From: JBPOFY01 sp049889815
GTDB lineage: Bacteria > Verrucomicrobiota > Verrucomicrobiia > Opitutales > Coraliomargaritaceae
DNA: 64,000 bases
Assembly: GCA_049889815.1 (NCBI GenBank)
Contig: JBMHCR010000008.1
Coordinates: 1 to 64,000 of the forward strand
Direction: 5' to 3'
Below, piece after piece: positions 23,290 through 35,881 of the stretch (its first letter is position 1; every line of letters begins with the position of its first letter). The notes below the pieces were generated by a model. The model ran no database searches and was not told the origin of the DNA. It was given only the letters and a program-made list of their open reading frames with translations. Made by a program: the position numbers and the translations under genes.

Positions 23290-26064
23290 TTAGAAAGTAC
23301 TGACCAACTCACGGCGAGGTGGAGCAAACTTTGTCAGTTCAATACCATCCACAGCAGCCTGATATTCTTCGAAATTCGGAATACGCCCCAGAATCGCAGA
23401 TAGCACCACGACCGGGGTCGAAGCCAAGAGGGATTCTCCCTTCTTGCGCTCGGAGTCTTCCACCACGCGACCTTGGAACAGGCGCGTCGATGTAGCCATC
23501 ACGGTATCCCCCCTGGCGGCCTTTTCTTGGTTACCCATGCAAAGATTACAACCAGGACGCTCTAGATAGAGGATATTTTCATACTCAGTTCGGGCCGCGC
23601 CCTTTGGAGCATTGTCGTCAAACTCGAAACCAGAATACTTCTGCAACATCTCCCAGTCGCCCTCTTCCTTGAGTTCATCGATAATGTTGTAGGTCGGAGC
23701 AGTCACGACAAGTGGAGCTTTAAACTCTACCTTACCCCGCTCTGATTCCAAATTCTTGAGCATTTGCGAGACAATCTGAAGGTCGCCCTTATGCACCATG
23801 CAGGAACCGACAAAGCCCAGATCCACAGCCTTTTCGCCACCGTAGTAGGACAGCTCGCGGATCGTATCGTGGGTGTAACGCTTAGAAACGTCATCGTTAT
23901 TCACATCTGGATCCGCGATCATCGGCTCCACGATCTGATTCAAATCCACAACAAACTCCGCATGATACTTCGCATCTGCGTCAGGTGCGAGTGCCGGCTT
24001 CGCTCCTGAACGAATGTCCGCAATACGCTGATCCGCCCTGTCGACCAAGCCCTGCAGAACCTTGGTCTCGTTATCCATACCCTTTTCGATCATGATCTGG
24101 ATACGACTCTTCGCGATCTCGAGCGACTCGATCAGAGTATCATCCTGAGAAATACAAACAGAAGCTTTCGCCTTCATCTCTGCAGTCCAATCAGTAAAAG
24201 TGAATGCTTGGTCAGACGGCAATGTGCCAATATGTACCTCAATCACACGGCCTTGGAATACGTTCTCGCCAAATTTCTTCAGCATTTGTGCCTGTGTTGC
24301 GTGCACCACATCGCGGAAATCCATGTGATCCTTTAGATTCCCTTCGAAGGTAACCTTCACGGACTGCGGGATCGGCATCGTCGCCTCACCGGTTGCAAGC
24401 GCGAGCGCAACCGTGCCGGAGTCCGCACCAAATGCGACACCCTTTGACATGCGTGTATGCGAGTCACCACCGATGATAATCGCCCAGTCGTCAACTGTAA
24501 GATCATTTAGAACCTTATGGATCACATCCGTCATTGGATGATACACGTCCTTTGGATCGCGTCCGGTGATGAGTCCAAAACCGTGCATGAACTGCATCAA
24601 TCTCGGGATATTAGCCTGTGCCTTCTTATCCCAAACGGACGCAGTGTGGCAACCAGACTGGTAGGCAGCATCCACAGTTGGCGAAATGACCGTCGCTGCC
24701 ATAGACTCTAGCTCTTGAGATGTCATTAGACCTGTGGTGTCCTGCGAACCAACGATGTTTACCTTCACACGAACATCTGAACCAGCGTGCAAAGTCACGC
24801 CCTCGCTCGCACCAACTGCATTCTTGTTAAAAATCTTTTCAACCGCTGTAAGCCCCTGACCTACGTGAGAAATTTCCTTGGATGGCGCGAAGACCGGCGC
24901 GGGAACGATGCCGAGCAACTGTGCGGCAAGACTCTGCAACTTCTTGCCAAAGACGACTGCATAGGAACCGCCAGCCTTCATAAATTCCAACTTTTGCGGA
25001 GTAAAAGACGCTGAAATATCGACCAGCTCGGCGTCACCATTGTAGAGCTTCTTGCTCTTGGTGTTGATGGTTAAAACAGTGCCGGTTTCGACAGAATAAA
25101 CCTGCTCAAGAATCGGATCACCATTCTCGTTTAAGACCGGCTTACCATCCGCATCGAGCTTCTTTACCCAATTCTTAAGATCGATTCCGATACCGCCCGT
25201 CACATCTACCGTGGTCAGGAAGATCGGCGAGATACCATTGGTGCCCGCAACCACTGGAGCTATATTTACGAACGGGATGTAGGGGCTGGCCGGTTTGCCG
25301 GTCCACAAAGCGACATTATTGACACCCGACATACGAGAGGAACCCACGCCCATGGTGCCCTTATCTGCGATGAGCATCACGCGTGCATCCGGGTTCTCTG
25401 CCTGAAGTACTTGAATTTCCTTCTGAGCTTCGGGTGAGATCATGCACTTACCGTGCAACTCCCGGTCAGAGCGCGAGTGCGCTTGATTGCCAGGCGAGAG
25501 CAAATCGGTAGAGATATCTCCTTCAGCCGCGATGTAAGTAACGACTTTCACCTCTTCATCGACTTCTGGTAGCTTAGTAAAAAACTCCGCCTTCGCGTAG
25601 CTCTCCAGAATTCCTTTCGCAAGCTCACTCCCCGATTTGTATGCAGCCTCAAGGCGATCAGTGTCGGCCTCGTAAAGAAATACCTGTGTCTTAAGCACTT
25701 CCGCAGCCTGCTCAGCGATCAACGCATCCTCTCCCAAAGCTAAATCAAGGAGCACCTCGATAGATGGACCGCCCTTCATATGAGAGAGCAACTCGAAGGC
25801 AAATGTCGGGGTGATTTCGGGAACAACAAACGCTCCCTGAATAATTTCTTTCAAAAACTGTGCCTTAGCGCCCGCTGCACTCGTTGTTCCTGGCAATGTG
25901 TTATAGATAAAAAACTGGAGTGAATCTTCGCGGTGTTCATTACCACCATCCTTGATCTGCTCAATGATCGCGGCGATCAAAGCACCTCCGTCGATCGGCT
26001 TCGGGCTCAAACCCTGAGCTTTTCGTTCTTCAATTTCTTTGATGTATTCTAAGTAAGTGTTCAT
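23290..26064 (-). CDS. acnB: Aconitate hydratase B (also 2-methylisocitrate dehydratase)
   Basis: The 924-residue iron-sulfur enzyme isomerises citrate and isocitrate in the TCA cycle. It has the AcnB-specific N-terminal HEAT-like region (about 1-160). Domain 4 comes before the catalytic core, the order that separates AcnB from AcnA. Cluster ligands are in the C-terminal ERPGCNLCMGNQ and upstream GCHTASV. RDPKDVYHPMTDVIHK and IIGGDSHTRMSKGVAFGAD are core motifs. The ATG at 26064 gives MNTYLEYIKEIEERKAQGL, close to the E. coli start; the longer frame adds 15 residues. Confidence 0.97.
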   Translation of the reverse strand: MNTYLEYIKEIEERKAQGLSPKPIDGGALIAAIIEQIKDGGNEHREDSLQFFIYNTLPGTTSAAGAKAQFLKEIIQGAFVVPEITPTFAFELLSHMKGGPSIEVLLDLALGEDALIAEQAAEVLKTQVFLYEADTDRLEAAYKSGSELAKGILESYAKAEFFTKLPEVDEEVKVVTYIAAEGDISTDLLSPGNQAHSRSDRELHGKCMISPEAQKEIQVLQAENPDARVMLIADKGTMGVGSSRMSGVNNVALWTGKPASPYIPFVNIAPVVAGTNGISPIFLTTVDVTGGIGIDLKNWVKKLDADGKPVLNENGDPILEQVYSVETGTVLTINTKSKKLYNGDAELVDISASFTPQKLEFMKAGGSYAVVFGKKLQSLAAQLLGIVPAPVFAPSKEISHVGQGLTAVEKIFNKNAVGASEGVTLHAGSDVRVKVNIVGSQDTTGLMTSQELESMAATVISPTVDAAYQSGCHTASVWDKKAQANIPRLMQFMHGFGLITGRDPKDVYHPMTDVIHKVLNDLTVDDWAIIIGGDSHTRMSKGVAFGADSGTVALALATGEATMPIPQSVKVTFEGNLKDHMDFRDVVHATQAQMLKKFGENVFQGRVIEVHIGTLPSDQAFTFTDWTAEMKAKASVCISQDDTLIESLEIAKSRIQIMIEKGMDNETKVLQGLVDRADQRIADIRSGAKPALAPDADAKYHAEFVVDLNQIVEPMIADPDVNNDDVSKRYTHDTIRELSYYGGEKAVDLGFVGSCMVHKGDLQIVSQMLKNLESERGKVEFKAPLVVTAPTYNIIDELKEEGDWEMLQKYSGFEFDDNAPKGAARTEYENILYLERPGCNLCMGNQEKAARGDTVMATSTRLFQGRVVEDSERKKGESLLASTPVVVLSAILGRIPNFEEYQAAVDGIELTKFAPPRRELVSTF

Positions 26065-26235
26065 AGACTGAGAGACAGCACAGATTTTGCCGAAGCCTTT
26101 GAATTTCAAGAAGATTCTACCATTTATTATGGCACAGCGTTTGAATGTTGATTATTCGTTCCGCACCACTAGACTCTTTCATACACCTAAAGGTATTATC
26201 ACCAACTCAACACTCTGACAATAAACACGCTCTAA

Positions 26236-26739
26236 ATGAGTGACCCGCAACAGCCTACTTTCTTGGTCAGCGCGTATTCTGAACCGGTCGTGGTTCAGAT
26301 CAACGGCAAAGCGAACTATCTAAACTGCAATACCTTTCGCGAGTTCATCGAGAAAATGCTCAGGGATGGTAAGACACAATTCGTGCTGGATTTTTCTAAC
26401 TGCAAGGGAATGGACAGCACCTTCCTCGGCATCCTTGCCGGAACTGCTTTAGAACTTAAAAAATCGACTCCCCCCGGGGTTTTTGTCGTCTGTAATCTTG
26501 GTGAGCGAAATAAGGAATTGATCTGCAACCTCGGACTTCAACATCTCCTTACACTCGGGGATGACCTCCCCGCTACTAGAGATGCGAACTTTTCAGAGCT
26601 GAAGAATCAAGAGGTTTCCGACGCACGAACCGTGCTCAGTGCACATGAAAATTTGATCAAAGCAGACGACCAAAACGCGGCTAAATTTCAGGATGTTATC
26701 TCGTTTCTGAAGAATCAGGTCGAGCGAGACAACGACTAG
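26236..26739 (+). CDS. STAS-domain protein (anti-sigma-factor-antagonist type)
   Basis: The 167-residue protein has a STAS domain (about 10-110) with the loop FVLDFSNCKGMDSTFLGILAG, where the Ser after Asp is the usual phosphorylation site of SpoIIAA/RsbV-like proteins. A helical C-terminal extension of about 55 residues (ELKNQEVSDARTVLSAHENL) may form a coiled coil. No anti-sigma kinase or PP2C phosphatase gene is adjacent. It is divergent from acnB. Confidence 0.83.
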   Translation: MSDPQQPTFLVSAYSEPVVVQINGKANYLNCNTFREFIEKMLRDGKTQFVLDFSNCKGMDSTFLGILAGTALELKKSTPPGVFVVCNLGERNKELICNLGLQHLLTLGDDLPATRDANFSELKNQEVSDARTVLSAHENLIKADDQNAAKFQDVISFLKNQVERDND

Positions 26740-26879
26740 TCCGCGCTGACGTGATTGAGTTCGGCTCCGCAAACCAATAGCAACGCATAGCCACTGATGC
26801 TCGATGTTTTAATTTACTGGAGGAATAGCAATAGGGTTACCATCCATGTGGCTATTCTACGCGGGCGAGTGACGCCAAA

Positions 26880-27092
26880 TACATATACTCGAAGAGGATG
26901 AACCGCTTCGTCGCCGAGAGTAGGCTCGATTTGGATATCGAACTTGCAAGTAGTACTCAGGGAACCTTGCGCATAAACGGAGAATACAGTGCGCAAACGA
27001 TCCTCGATCGAACTTTAGAAAATGTCTCCACGTTTTCGGCTGGCGCGGTCCACGTCGACGACTTGACCTTCATCACAATCAAGCACTCGTAG
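26880..27092 (+). pseudogene. Remnant of the C-terminal (DUF4974-like) domain of a FecR protein
   Basis: An open frame from about 26898 encodes NRFVAESRLDLDIELAS, then LRINGEYSAQTILDRTL and a terminal ITIKHS. This resembles the last 60-70 residues of FecR-type anti-sigma proteins, where NRY/F, the ISGxF strand and a final hydrophobic strand are typical. Just upstream, ILEE followed by MNRF would read as one continuous sequence if a single G near 26896 were deleted, and an in-frame stop lies further up. This looks like a truncated, frameshifted relic, not a working gene. Confidence 0.42.
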
Positions 27093-27104
27093 TGATCACT
27101 ACGA
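27087..27104. other. 18-bp perfect palindrome between the FecR relic and valS
   Basis: TCGTAGTGATCACTACGA is fully self-complementary and lies 6 bp past the valS stop. There is no T-run. It could be a weak terminator stem or a protein site. Confidence 0.5.
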
Positions 27105-27109
27105 TACAA

Positions 27110-29848
<2,739 letters not shown>

Positions 29849-29944
29849 AGCGGAAATTTGAAACGGAGCATAAACTGGTGGCCCTTACCAAGCTTTCAAG
29901 CTAGAAAGCATGTAATGCGAGTAACTCACGCACGATCACTTAGA

Positions 29945-30694
29945 ATGAGCAAATTGAAGAACATCGTTATCGGCGGAATCTCCGGCGGAATTGGATCAGC
30001 ACTAGCAAAGCGATTGGTCGAGGCTGGGCACCAAGTCGTCGGATTTGGGCGAGATTCCGACAAACTGAGTGTGCTATCGAAAGAGCTCGCGGTAAAGACC
30101 TCTGTTTGCGAGGCGACTGACTGCTCCGCCGTTGAAGCGGTGATCCAACAATTTCACAGTGATCTTGGATCCATTGATGCTTACGCTCACGCGATCGGTT
30201 CAATTTATTTAAAAGCGGCACACATGACATCAGAGGTGGATTGGATGGCCACATTGAACCAGAACCTCAGCTCCGCCTTCTACGCCCTCCGCGCGACTAC
30301 CAAGTTTATGATGAAACAAGGCTCAGGCAGCTGCCTGTTCTTCAGCACCGCCGCTGCACAGACGGGCATCGGTAATCACGAAGCCATCGCTGCCGCTAAG
30401 GGCGGGATCGAAGCAATGGTTCGCTCTGCAGCATCGACCTACGCCAATCGTGGCCTGCGAATAAACGCGATCGCTCCCAGCCTGACCGATACTCCATTGG
30501 CGCAGCCTATAATTGGAAGTGAACAGGCGCTGGCCTTCTCAAAGAAGATGCATCCCCTTGGCGATATCGGACAGGCTAATGACATTGCTGGACTTGCTGA
30601 ATGGCTCATCTCTGATGAGGCGCGCTTTGTGACTGGCCAGACCTATGTAATCGATGGAGGTTTGTCATCGATTCTTCCGAAGCCTAAAGCTTAA
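29945..30694 (+). CDS. Atypical short-chain dehydrogenase/reductase lacking the catalytic Tyr
   Basis: The 249-residue Rossmann protein keeps the cofactor loop GGISGGIGSAL and the Arg-bearing GFGRDSDKL, which suggests NADP. It also keeps the Ser of FFSTAAAQTG. At the YxxxK position it reads IAAAK (in NHEAIAAAKGG), so Lys is kept and Tyr is replaced. It may be a divergent or non-classical SDR rather than a standard reductase. ATG at 29945 is chosen because the Rossmann motif follows at once. A chalcone-isomerase-like gene starts 9 bp later, so they are probably co-transcribed. Confidence 0.85.
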   Translation: MSKLKNIVIGGISGGIGSALAKRLVEAGHQVVGFGRDSDKLSVLSKELAVKTSVCEATDCSAVEAVIQQFHSDLGSIDAYAHAIGSIYLKAAHMTSEVDWMATLNQNLSSAFYALRATTKFMMKQGSGSCLFFSTAAAQTGIGNHEAIAAAKGGIEAMVRSAASTYANRGLRINAIAPSLTDTPLAQPIIGSEQALAFSKKMHPLGDIGQANDIAGLAEWLISDEARFVTGQTYVIDGGLSSILPKPKA

Positions 30695-30703
30695 CGTATA
30701 AAT

Positions 30704-31261
30704 GTGGGCCGTTTTGCACATAACTCTGCGATTGTCGCTCTTTGCATGTTTGCCACAGGGGCAAACGTCTTGGAGGGATCTAACCTACCCGCAGTGTATG
30801 AGGCGAACAACCTGACGTTGGAAAAGCGCGGCGAATATCGCTATGTGTACCGGATGTTCTTCAATCTCTACGATGCAGGTCTGTTCACAGAAAAAGAAAC
30901 GACCGCAAAGCAGATTCTGAACGCGGATGCCGCCGTTCATCTCAGCTTTCGCTATCTTCGGACTATTGAAAAATCCATCATTCTTAAATCGGCGGCTAGG
31001 ATGTTGGAAAAAAATTTAAGTGTACAGGAACTAGAGCAGATTTCAGAGCGTGTGGATACAATCAACGCAGCCTACACCACAGTTGAAAAAGGCGACCGCT
31101 CTTCCCTGACCTACATCCCTGGAGTTGGCACGACCTTAAAGATCAACAATGAGCCAATTGCGACCATAGAGGGGAAAGACTTTGCACAGCTTTATTTCCA
31201 AATCTGGCTGGGCGAACAACCGGTATCAAAGGCAATGAAAGAAGCGCTACTGGGAATCTAA
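30704..31261 (+). CDS. Chalcone-isomerase-like secreted protein
   Basis: The 185-residue protein matches the bacterial chalcone-isomerase-like domain (PF16036 type). It has YRYVYRMFFNLYDAGLF, an alpha/beta core with FRYLRTIEKS, and a final GKDFAQLYFQIWLGEQPVS. Bacterial members are periplasmic and generally not known to isomerise flavonoids. An N-terminal hydrophobic stretch (about 8-22) suggests export. The start appears to be GTG at 30704; an internal ATG codes for Met-15. It pairs with the Tyr-less SDR. Confidence 0.82.
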   Translation: MGRFAHNSAIVALCMFATGANVLEGSNLPAVYEANNLTLEKRGEYRYVYRMFFNLYDAGLFTEKETTAKQILNADAAVHLSFRYLRTIEKSIILKSAARMLEKNLSVQELEQISERVDTINAAYTTVEKGDRSSLTYIPGVGTTLKINNEPIATIEGKDFAQLYFQIWLGEQPVSKAMKEALLGI

Positions 31262-31270
31262 GGCGAAAAT

Positions 31271-31294
31271 ATTCGCGCTTAATGAAGCGCGAAT
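31271..31294. other. Perfect 10-bp hairpin after the chalcone-isomerase-like gene
   Basis: ATTCGCGCTT and AAGCGCGAAT pair around AATG, within an AT-rich 125-bp gap before pdhA. No clean T-run follows, so it is a possible but not certain terminator. Confidence 0.5.
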
Positions 31295-31386
31295 AGTATT
31301 TCGCAATTTAATATTCGCTAAAATTATTTTGGTGCTTGATTTTTTGTATGAGGCCAGTCATACCTCAGTTTTTCCAAAACGCGATT

Positions 31387-32469
31387 ATGGCTACACCCAA
31401 GAAAAAATCCGCGAAATCAGCAGATTTCGCATCCGCTCCAATCAATAATGCGCTGAGTAAAGAAGAAAAGATCGATCTTTACCGCACCATCATAGGCATC
31501 CGTCGATTTGAGGAGCGTTCACTACGCGCCTACAACCAAGGCAAGATCGGTGGTTTCCTTCACCTTTACATCGGTCAGGAAGCCGTCGCCACTGGCATCG
31601 TCTCGCTCATGGAGGAGAACGATCACATCATAACCGCCTATCGTGACCATGGTCACGCGCTGGCAGTCGGCATGTCCATGAACGAGTGTATGGCAGAAAT
31701 GTATGGCAAATACACTGGCTGCTCCAAGGGAAAAGGTGGCTCAATGCACTTTTTCGCTCCCGACAAAAACTACTGGGGTGGTCACGGCATCGTAGCAGGC
31801 CAGACTCCACTGGGTGCAGGTCTGGCATTCGCACTTAAATACAAAGAGATCAAAGGCTGCGCACTTGCTTTCCTCGGTGACGGCGCCGTGAACCAAGGCT
31901 CCTTCATGGAAACCTTGAACCTTGCCTCACTCTGGAATCTGCCAGTAATTTTCGTAATTGAGAACAACGGCTACTCCATGGGCACCAGCCTCGCACGCTC
32001 CTCAGCAAAGGAAAATCTCGCCCACCGTGCGGACGGATTCGACATGGAGTGGGAAGTTTGCAACGGCCACGACGTTTACGAAGTCCGCGAAGTTGCCGAC
32101 CGCTGCATGCGCCGCGCTCGCGAGGAGTCCAAACCGTTCCTTCTTGAAATCCGCACCTATCGTTACCGCGGACACTCAGTCGCAGACGCCAACCACGAGA
32201 AGTACCGCACCAAGGAAGAGATCGAGGAATACAAGCGCACCAAAGATCCGGTAAACGTGATCCGCCAGCAGCTCATCGACGAGGGCATCCTCACTGAAGC
32301 GGAAGCGAAGAAGATCGACCAGGAGAAGAAGGACGAGGCCGAAGCATCCGCAAAGTTTGCCGAAGACAGTCCTTACGCACCGCGCGAAGAGATTCAAACC
32401 GATGTCTACTGGGAAGTCGACAACGACACAGAAGGTAAGCTCAAGGGCACCTACTTCTTCAACGACTAA
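31387..32469 (+). CDS. pdhA: Pyruvate dehydrogenase E1 component, alpha subunit
   Basis: This subunit, with PdhB, decarboxylates pyruvate using thiamine diphosphate. The 360-residue protein has the E1-alpha start region LYRTIIGIRRFEERS and the phosphate/TPP motif GDGAVNQGSFMETLNLASLWNLPVIFVIENN (recognisable in its two halves). It also has the RYRGHSVADAN segment. ATG at 31387 gives MATPKKKSAKSA; the longer frame adds 17 residues. pdhB follows after 53 bp. Confidence 0.96.
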   Translation: MATPKKKSAKSADFASAPINNALSKEEKIDLYRTIIGIRRFEERSLRAYNQGKIGGFLHLYIGQEAVATGIVSLMEENDHIITAYRDHGHALAVGMSMNECMAEMYGKYTGCSKGKGGSMHFFAPDKNYWGGHGIVAGQTPLGAGLAFALKYKEIKGCALAFLGDGAVNQGSFMETLNLASLWNLPVIFVIENNGYSMGTSLARSSAKENLAHRADGFDMEWEVCNGHDVYEVREVADRCMRRAREESKPFLLEIRTYRYRGHSVADANHEKYRTKEEIEEYKRTKDPVNVIRQQLIDEGILTEAEAKKIDQEKKDEAEASAKFAEDSPYAPREEIQTDVYWEVDNDTEGKLKGTYFFND

Positions 32470-32522
32470 GAGCTGAGTGCCCCAGTAAACTGAATTCCAA
32501 TTTCTAACTCCTTTCGAAAATT

Positions 32523-33500
<978 letters not shown>

Positions 33501-33542
33501 ATTCTACTCGCTTCATCTTTCACAATTCTAAATTTTCAATCT

Positions 33543-34826
33543 ATGGCGACTCTCATCGATATGCCCAAACTCAGCGACACCATGACGGTGGGCACGCTGG
33601 TCAAATGGTTAAAAAACGAAGGCGATGCAATTTCCAGCGGCGACATGATCGCCGAAGTTGAGACCGATAAAGCGACGATGGAAGTCGAATGTTTCGACGA
33701 CGGCGTGCTCATCAAGCAATATTGTGCCGCGGGGGCGGAAGTCGCCGTCGGCGATCCAATCGCAGCCATCGGCGAAGAAGGCGAAGCAGCACCTGCCGCA
33801 GAAAGCAGTGCTCCAGCTACACCGACCAATGAGCCAACTCCAGAGCCTACAGCTGCCGCGCCAGCAACACCTCCACCAGCCGCTCCAGCGCCTACTCCAG
33901 CCAGCCCTAAGCCGGTCGAGCCAGCACCCGCTTCAACTGGCAGACATATCAAAGCATCTCCAGTAGCGAAAAAAATCGCCGCAGAAAAGAGCATCGACCT
34001 TTCTAGCATCCAAGGTTCCGGCCCTGGCGGTCGTATCGTTAAGGATGACGTGCTCAACGCAAAGCCAGGCGCCGCTGCTCCCGCAGCCGGTGGTAGCGCT
34101 CCAGCACCTGCAGCCACACTGGAGGCACGCGACATACCTGTCTCCAACATGCGTAAGAGCATCGCCAAGGCACTGGTCGCATCCAAGACGCAGGCACCGC
34201 ACTTCTACCTCCAAATGGAAGTCGATGGCGCACCGCTTGCAAAGCTCCGCGGCGAACTCAACGCAAAGCTTGCCGACCTTCCAAAAGAACACGGTGGCAC
34301 CAAATTCACCGTCAATGACCTGACGCTCAAGGCAGCTGCTGAAGCCGTCCGCCGCGTCCCTGCAATCAATCGCTCATGGGAAGGTGATACTATCAAGCAA
34401 CACCCGAACGTGCACCTCGCATTTGGTGTGGCCATCGATGACGGTCTGGTCACTCCGGTGATCCGCGCCGCGGAAACCAAAGGTCTGCGCGCAATCGGCA
34501 CAGAAGCACGTGCCCTCATCAAAAAGGCACGCGAAAAAAAACTCGCGCCGGACGAAATGAGTGGCTCCACACTCACAGTGACCAACCTCGGCATGTTCGG
34601 CATCTCCGATTTCTACGGGATCATCAACCCAAACAACGCCGCGATCCTCAGCATCGGCGCAACGATCAAAAAGCCAGTCGTCAACGACAAGGGCGAGATC
34701 GTGGTTGGACAAACCATGAAAATCGGTCTCTCCGGCGACCACCGCACCATCGACGGTGCTGTTGGTGCCCAATACCTCCAAGCACTCAAGGAGATTATTG
34801 AGACGCCGGCACTCATGCTCGTTTAG
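33543..34826 (+). CDS. pdhC: Dihydrolipoamide acetyltransferase, E2 of pyruvate dehydrogenase
   Basis: The 427-residue core protein of the complex carries one lipoyl domain (about 3-80) with lipoyl-Lys in EVETDKATMEVE at about 43. A long Ala/Pro-rich hinge (about 85-135) follows. Next come the E1/E3-binding domain (KASPVAKKIAAEKSI) and the acetyltransferase domain (about 200-427), ending with GDHRTIDGAVGAQYL. The E3 gene (lpd) is not in this cluster. A terminator follows at 34854. Confidence 0.96.
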   Translation: MATLIDMPKLSDTMTVGTLVKWLKNEGDAISSGDMIAEVETDKATMEVECFDDGVLIKQYCAAGAEVAVGDPIAAIGEEGEAAPAAESSAPATPTNEPTPEPTAAAPATPPPAAPAPTPASPKPVEPAPASTGRHIKASPVAKKIAAEKSIDLSSIQGSGPGGRIVKDDVLNAKPGAAAPAAGGSAPAPAATLEARDIPVSNMRKSIAKALVASKTQAPHFYLQMEVDGAPLAKLRGELNAKLADLPKEHGGTKFTVNDLTLKAAAEAVRRVPAINRSWEGDTIKQHPNVHLAFGVAIDDGLVTPVIRAAETKGLRAIGTEARALIKKAREKKLAPDEMSGSTLTVTNLGMFGISDFYGIINPNNAAILSIGATIKKPVVNDKGEIVVGQTMKIGLSGDHRTIDGAVGAQYLQALKEIIETPALMLV

Positions 34827-34853
34827 AGCGTCTATTCACAACCAATCTACCAC

Positions 34854-34885
34854 AAAGCCCGCAGTTACTAACCGCGGGCTTTTTC
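34854..34885 (+). terminator. Rho-independent terminator of the pdhABC operon
   Basis: AAAGCCCGC pairs with GCGGGCTTT around an 11-nt loop and runs into TTTT, about 28 bp past the pdhC stop. Confidence 0.85.
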
Positions 34886-34904
34886 GTGTCTAGATCTATC
34901 ACCC

Positions 34905-34926
34905 GTAGGGGCGCATCCGCCCCCAC
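34905..34926 (+). repeat. REP-like hairpin, copy 1
   Basis: GTAGGGGCG and CGCCCCC pair around CATC. The same GTAGGGGCGCA start and stem layout recur at 41476-41500, and on the minus strand at 48061-48087. All three are extragenic and close to 3' ends. Confidence 0.6.
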
Positions 34927-34990
34927 AAACCGAGCATTAAGATCAAGACAGAGTGGACAGATCGCGACTTCGACTTAAGCATTCACTCTC

Positions 34991-35269
34991 ATGGAAAGAA
35001 CCGACCCACTCATCTCCGTTCAAGTTTCCGTGTATGCACTCGATGGAAACGTTCGTGAGGCTGTGCACTGCTACCTCGACGCACTCGACGCCACAGGCAT
35101 CCATCGCGATACTGGCACGATGTCGACCGTTGTGTGGGGTGAAACCAACAAAGTCTGGGCTGCGCTACAGTCTGCCTACACCACTGTTGCCAAAAAACAC
35201 AAAGCAATGATTCATACATCCATGTGCAACGCTGCGCCGTTACCCGCCCGCGCCTCAGGGCGACGTTAA
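34991..35269 (+). CDS. YkoF-like thiamine/HMP-binding family protein
   Basis: The 92-residue protein is a ferredoxin-like fold of the YkoF family (PF07615 type). It has ISVQVSVYALDGNVREAV, the GTMSTVVWGE turn and a terminal IHTSMCNAAPL, which compares to the family's strand ending in SNAC. Family members bind thiamine or its pyrimidine. It lies just after the operon for the thiamine-dependent PDH E1. There is no TPP riboswitch in the 165-bp gap, so the link to thiamine is suggestive only. Confidence 0.72.
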   Translation: MERTDPLISVQVSVYALDGNVREAVHCYLDALDATGIHRDTGTMSTVVWGETNKVWAALQSAYTTVAKKHKAMIHTSMCNAAPLPARASGRR

Positions 35270-35296
35270 ACTACCCACTACCCACCCACTACTTTA

Positions 35297-35878
35297 ATGA
35301 TCCTACGCGTCACTCAATACGGCGAACCCATCCTCCGAAAAGTTGGCGAACCCATCGCTGAGTTCGATGAAACAATTGCCCAACTCGCAAACGACATGGT
35401 CGACACCATGTATGACCAAGATGGCATAGGACTCGCGGCGCAACAGATCGATCAAGCCCTCCAAATCTGCGTGGTCGATGTACGCCCACCGGAGGGCGTG
35501 GGCGTGCCGTTCGAATACAGCCTCGATGGTAAACGGCCACCGCTCGATCTAATCATGCCGATGGCAATCCTCAACCCAAAGGTCACCATCGTGGACGAAA
35601 CTGAGGACGTTTATGAAGAAGGCTGCCTCTCTTTCCCAGGCGTGAATGGTAAAGTCACACGTCCCATCGGCGTGCGCTGCGAATTTCAAGATACAGAAGG
35701 CACCCCTCACGTGCTCGAGGCCAACGGACTCCTCGGCCGCTGCGTCCTCCACGAAGTCGACCACCTCAACGGCAAGCTCTTCACCGACCGCATGGACAAG
35801 CGCGATCTTAAGAAGAACGAATCAAAGATAAAGAAGCTGAAACGCGCCAGTCGCGACTTTTTGAAAGCACAGAAGTAA
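35297..35878 (+). CDS. def: Peptide deformylase
   Basis: The 193-residue Fe/Zn hydrolase removes the formyl group from new polypeptides. All three motifs are present: GIGLAAQQ (about 43-50), EGCLSFPG (about 113-120) and the zinc motif LHEVDHLNG (about 151-159). A basic C-terminal helix rich in Lys is longer than in E. coli. The YkoF-like gene ends 27 bp upstream; rsmG converges from the other strand with 3 bp between them. Confidence 0.96.
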   Translation: MILRVTQYGEPILRKVGEPIAEFDETIAQLANDMVDTMYDQDGIGLAAQQIDQALQICVVDVRPPEGVGVPFEYSLDGKRPPLDLIMPMAILNPKVTIVDETEDVYEEGCLSFPGVNGKVTRPIGVRCEFQDTEGTPHVLEANGLLGRCVLHEVDHLNGKLFTDRMDKRDLKKNESKIKKLKRASRDFLKAQK

Positions 35879-35881
35879 GCG

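Larger units (their letters stand above)
26740..27109. other. Intergenic stretch with a decayed FecR-like fragment
   Basis: Apart from the fragment annotated at 26880-27092 and the palindrome at 27087-27104, I see no gene, RNA or clear promoter here. It separates the STAS gene from the convergent valS. Confidence 0.5.

Noticed and set aside
33536..34186. A 216-codon minus-strand frame over pdhC
   Set aside because: It mirrors the Ala/Pro-rich hinge of pdhC, where codon bias opens the opposite frames.
34827..34990. Possible TPP riboswitch before the YkoF-like gene
   Set aside because: The conserved CTGAGA and ACCTGA blocks are absent; the gap holds only a terminator and a REP-like hairpin.
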